Source: Methanobacteriota archaeon (GTDB taxonomy: Archaea > JAADCQ01 > Methanopyri > Methanopyrales > Methanopyraceae). Taken from it: a stretch of DNA of 8,407 bases. The notes beneath the pieces are model-generated. The model was not told where the DNA came from, searched no databases, and saw nothing but the letters and a program-made list of their open reading frames with translations. The stretch covers positions 1-8,407 of the forward strand of contig JAMOPO010000044.1 in the NCBI GenBank assembly GCA_027064425.1, given 5' to 3'. Position 1 is the first letter of the stretch. Each line of letters begins with the position of its first letter. This document shows, one piece after another, positions 6,438 through 8,407 of the stretch. The translations under genes and the position numbers were made by a program.

Positions 6438-7090
6438 TAGAACCGTTTACCGCGCACTCGGGAGAGGTCGAACACGCCCGCCGAGGACACGGCCATCACG
6501 GCCATCACGCCCGCCTGGACCGGGTCCGTGACCACGAGGTCCGCCACCTCCGGCACGCTGCCCGCCATGTTAAGCGAGATGACCGGGATCCCGTGCTCCT
6601 CCCGCAGCTCCTTCACGGCGTCCGTGATCTTCCCACCCATGAGCGAGCCCGCCAGGACGAGGATCCCCACCCGCGGTAGGCGGGCGACCGCCCGCACCGC
6701 TTCCGCCAGGTTCTCCTCCCCCACGAGCGGGATCGTGTCCACGCTGATCCGCTCGCCCCTAATGTTGTGACGGTCCGCCTCCGTGATCGCCCCCTTCGCC
6801 ACCTCCGCAACCTGCGCGCCGCCACCCATGATGATCACGCGCTTACCGTAGATGTCCTTCAGCGGGCGCACCCGCTCCACCGATCGGACCACGTCCAGCG
6901 CGCGTAGGCTCGAGATCAGCGCCTTCGGCCGCTCCACGCCCTCGATCTCCATGTAGAGCCGCGCCAGCTCTCCCTCCGACTCCTGCGTGATGTGAACGAT
7001 GTTGCCCCGGTGGTCCGCGATCACGCCCGCGATGTCCCGCAGCGCGCCCGGCACGTTCTCCACATCCATGATCAGCGCCAGAAGGTCCAA
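6437..7090 (-). CDS. ACT-domain regulatory protein (COG2061 / DUF5612-like)
   Basis: The 217-residue protein has an N-terminal ACT domain (about 1-75), with the typical opening [20 protein letters not shown] and the following GNIVHITQ. Its C-terminal alpha/beta domain includes [18 protein letters not shown] (83-100), [18 protein letters not shown] (142-159) and [20 protein letters not shown]. This arrangement matches the archaeal COG2061 family, described as predicted allosteric regulators of homoserine dehydrogenase; ACT domains commonly bind amino acids. No homoserine dehydrogenase gene is in the window, so the target is inferred only. The start is TTG 7090, supported by GGAGG 7 nt upstream, inside the 3' end of the preceding gene. 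The next gene, hpt, follows after 12 bp, so co-transcription is likely. Confidence 0.85.
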   Translation of the reverse strand: MDLLALIMDVENVPGALRDIAGVIADHRGNIVHITQESEGELARLYMEIEGVERPKALISSLRALDVVRSVERVRPLKDIYGKRVIIMGGGAQVAEVAKGAITEADRHNIRGERISVDTIPLVGEENLAEAVRAVARLPRVGILVLAGSLMGGKITDAVKELREEHGIPVISLNMAGSVPEVADLVVTDPVQAGVMAVMAVSSAGVFDLSRVRGKRF

Positions 7091-7093
7091 CCC

Positions 7094-7627
7094 CTATCCT
7101 CCCCTGCGCAGGTACCAGCCCCGGTCTATCACGTTGTCGACCATCGGACGACCATCCCGCGTGAACCGCAGCCAGCCCACCCCGACGCAGTGCTCCCCCA
7201 GCTCGTTCCGGAACATGACCGCGACCAGCCTCGGCTCCTCCGGCCCTAAAACCTCTACCACGCCCTGCGGGAGCACGTCCCGACCGTACGTGAACAGGAT
7301 CGCCGACTTCTCCCGCACGTACACCCGGATCTCCTCCACCTCCTCCGCCAGCACCCGCGCCCCCTCCAAGTGCACCCGGATCCCGCCCCGCGACGACCGC
7401 TCACACACCGGCACCCCCGCCACGAACGGGTCCGCCCGGCCCGGCAGCTCCTCCGGATCAACGCCCACCCGCGACGCGTCAAAGTACTCCGTCCACTCCC
7501 CCTCCAGCTTCACCAGCTCCATCCTCTCCACCACCTTCCTCACCCCCTCAGACCGAAACCTCCGAGCCAGCTCACGGGCCAGCTCCTCCCGCTCCTCAGG
7601 GGGCACCCGCTTGAGCTCCGGGCGCAA
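7094..7627 (-). CDS. Nip7-like PUA-domain protein
   Basis: This is a two-domain protein of about 177 residues. The N-terminal half is charged and helical, then mixed (RMELVKLEGEWTEYFDA, ADPFVAGVPVC). The C-terminal region of about 75 residues looks like a PUA RNA-binding domain: EIRVYVREKSAILFTYGRDV, LVAVMFRNELGEHCVGVG and the closing NVIDRGWYLRRG. The FxYGRDV and V-D-x-GWYLR words resemble archaeal relatives of the ribosome-biogenesis factor Nip7. I infer a role in rRNA or ribosome maturation or RNA modification; no catalytic motif is seen. The start is uncertain: TTG 7627 has the G-rich GGGGTGGG upstream, whereas GTG 7645 (six residues longer) and GTG 7636 lack a good SD. It heads the operon with the ACT protein (3 bp gap) and hpt, and its 5' end overlaps the probable start of thiL on the other strand. 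Confidence 0.7.
   Translation of the reverse strand: MRPELKRVPPEEREELARELARRFRSEGVRKVVERMELVKLEGEWTEYFDASRVGVDPEELPGRADPFVAGVPVCERSSRGGIRVHLEGARVLAEEVEEIRVYVREKSAILFTYGRDVLPQGVVEVLGPEEPRLVAVMFRNELGEHCVGVGWLRFTRDGRPMVDNVIDRGWYLRRGG
7098..7102 (-). promoter_or_regulatory. Shine-Dalgarno site for TTG 7090
   Basis: GGAGG on the minus strand lies 7 nt before TTG 7090, within the last codons of the Nip7-like gene, whose TAG stop (7094-7096) falls between the SD and the TTG. This favours the TTG start and translational coupling. Confidence 0.7.
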
Positions 7628-8407
7628 CGAGCCCACCCCCCACACCTGGCGACCATCTCACGAGGAGAAGCTCCTACGCACCATCCTCGAACGCTGCCCC
7701 ACCGACGACCTCCCCGTCGGCGCCGGCCAGGACGACGCCGCCGTCCTGCCCGATCGACTCGTCCTCAACGTCGACACCATGACCCGCTCCCGACACGTCC
7801 CCCGCGAGCTCGACCCCGAGGACCTCGGCTGGAAGTTCGTCGCCGCCGTCATCAGCGACGTCGGCGCCATGGGCGCCCGACCGCGGTACTTCGCCTTCTC
7901 CATCACCCGCGACGGCGAGCTCGAGGAGGACCCCGTCATCGACGGCATCGCCCAGGCCCTCCACCACCACGACCTCACCCTCATCGGCGGCGACATCGTC
8001 GACGGCGAGGAGTTCTCCCTCACCGGCATCGCCCTCGGAGAGCTCCCCGGAGACCCCCTCCGCGTTGACCGGGCCCAGCCCGGCGACGTCGTCGCCGTGA
8101 CCGGCCCACTCGGCGGCCCCAACGCCTACGTCCAGGCCATCCTCAACGACGTCCAGCCCCCCAGAGAACTCTACCGCGCCTTCGCCCGACCCGAGCCGCC
8201 CGTTCACCTCGGGATCGAGCTCTCCCGGCGTAACGCCCGGGCCGCCGTCACCGACATCAGCGACGGCCTCCTCGCCGACGCCGAGATCATCGCCCGACGC
8301 TCCCAGGTCAAGCTCGTCATCGAGGCCGAGCGCGTCCCCGTGCACCCGCGCGTCGAGGACGTCGCCACCGAGCTCGACCGAGACCCACTCGACCTCGCCC
8401 TCGAGGG
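7611..8407 (+). CDS. thiL: Thiamine-monophosphate kinase, 3' partial
   Basis: ThiL phosphorylates thiamine monophosphate to thiamine diphosphate with ATP, the last step of coenzyme synthesis. In the frame of codon 7671, family motifs appear in order: GAGQDDAAVL (ATP/Mg site), LNVDTMTRSRHV, VAAVISDVGAMGARPRYF, LIGGDIVDG (usually GGDTT), VVAVTGPLGG and AVTDISDGLLADAE. The open frame runs off the right edge after about 265 residues, so an estimated 40-60 C-terminal residues are missing. The start is unclear: no ATG or GTG lies near the conserved beginning at 7665. TTG 7611, with AGGGGG 7 nt upstream, is the best candidate; it overlaps the start of the divergent Nip7-like gene. Codon use is striking, with C-ending codons dominant: of 24 valines, 20 are GTC, 2 GTG and 2 GTT. 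This differs from the G-ending codons of most neighbours. Function is certain; the 5' boundary is not. Confidence 0.92.
   Translation, partial: MSSGRNEPTPHTWRPSHEEKLLRTILERCPTDDLPVGAGQDDAAVLPDRLVLNVDTMTRSRHVPRELDPEDLGWKFVAAVISDVGAMGARPRYFAFSITRDGELEEDPVIDGIAQALHHHDLTLIGGDIVDGEEFSLTGIALGELPGDPLRVDRAQPGDVVAVTGPLGGPNAYVQAILNDVQPPRELYRAFARPEPPVHLGIELSRRNARAAVTDISDGLLADAEIIARRSQVKLVIEAERVPVHPRVEDVATELDRDPLDLALE

Noticed and set aside
5561-6679. 372-residue plus-strand frame across the nucleotidyltransferase and hpt
   Set aside because: Its His/Arg/Val-rich composition comes from reading opposite hpt, which is certain.
7674-8345. 223-residue minus-strand frame rich in Gly, Asp and Val
   Set aside because: It is the antisense of thiL; its acidic repeats arise from the C-ending codon bias, while ThiL motifs are clear on the plus strand.

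Overview
This GC-rich window of archaeal chromosome is almost completely packed with genes. The encoded proteins are typical of euryarchaeal methanogens: archaeal-type DnaG, a UPF0058 protein, type II methionine aminopeptidase, archaeal-type Hpt, a COG2061 ACT-domain protein and a COG1665-like nucleotidyltransferase. The high GC content, Glu/Arg/Val-rich proteins and frequent GTG and TTG starts behind Shine-Dalgarno (SD) motifs suggest a hyperthermophile such as Methanopyrus. That assignment is inferred from composition and gene families; no marker RNA gene is present. I see no tRNA, rRNA, CRISPR array, insertion sequence or integrase.

Layout. (1) Positions 2-2928, plus strand: a four-gene run of the 3' part of dnaG, a Lon-like AAA+ ATPase, a UPF0058 protein and a small membrane protein. 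The last gene starts inside the end of the one before it. (2) Positions 2886-3548, minus: an unrecognised protein of about 220 residues, divergent from the next gene. (3) Positions 3574-4446, plus: methionine aminopeptidase. (4) Positions 4436-4897, minus: a PPC/DUF296-domain protein. (5) Positions 4854-5870, plus: a predicted nucleotidyltransferase whose start region overlaps that of the DUF296 gene. (6) Positions 5861-7627, minus: an operon read as Nip7-like PUA protein, COG2061 ACT-domain protein, then hpt. (7) About 7611 to the window end, plus: thiL, cut off at its 3' end.

Together the genes cover replication or RNA metabolism (DnaG), protein maturation (MetAP), purine salvage (Hpt), amino-acid regulation (the ACT protein), ribosome or RNA biogenesis (the Nip7-like protein) and thiamine diphosphate synthesis (ThiL). 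They do not form one pathway. The two most unusual items are adjacent. DnaG carries a 57-residue linker made only of Lys, Arg, Gly and Pro. The next gene encodes an ATPase closely resembling archaeal LonB, but with a zinc ribbon where LonB has membrane helices and with no protease domain. All three convergent gene pairs overlap at their 3' ends, and no gap between genes exceeds about 30 bp, so promoters and terminators must lie largely inside coding sequence.
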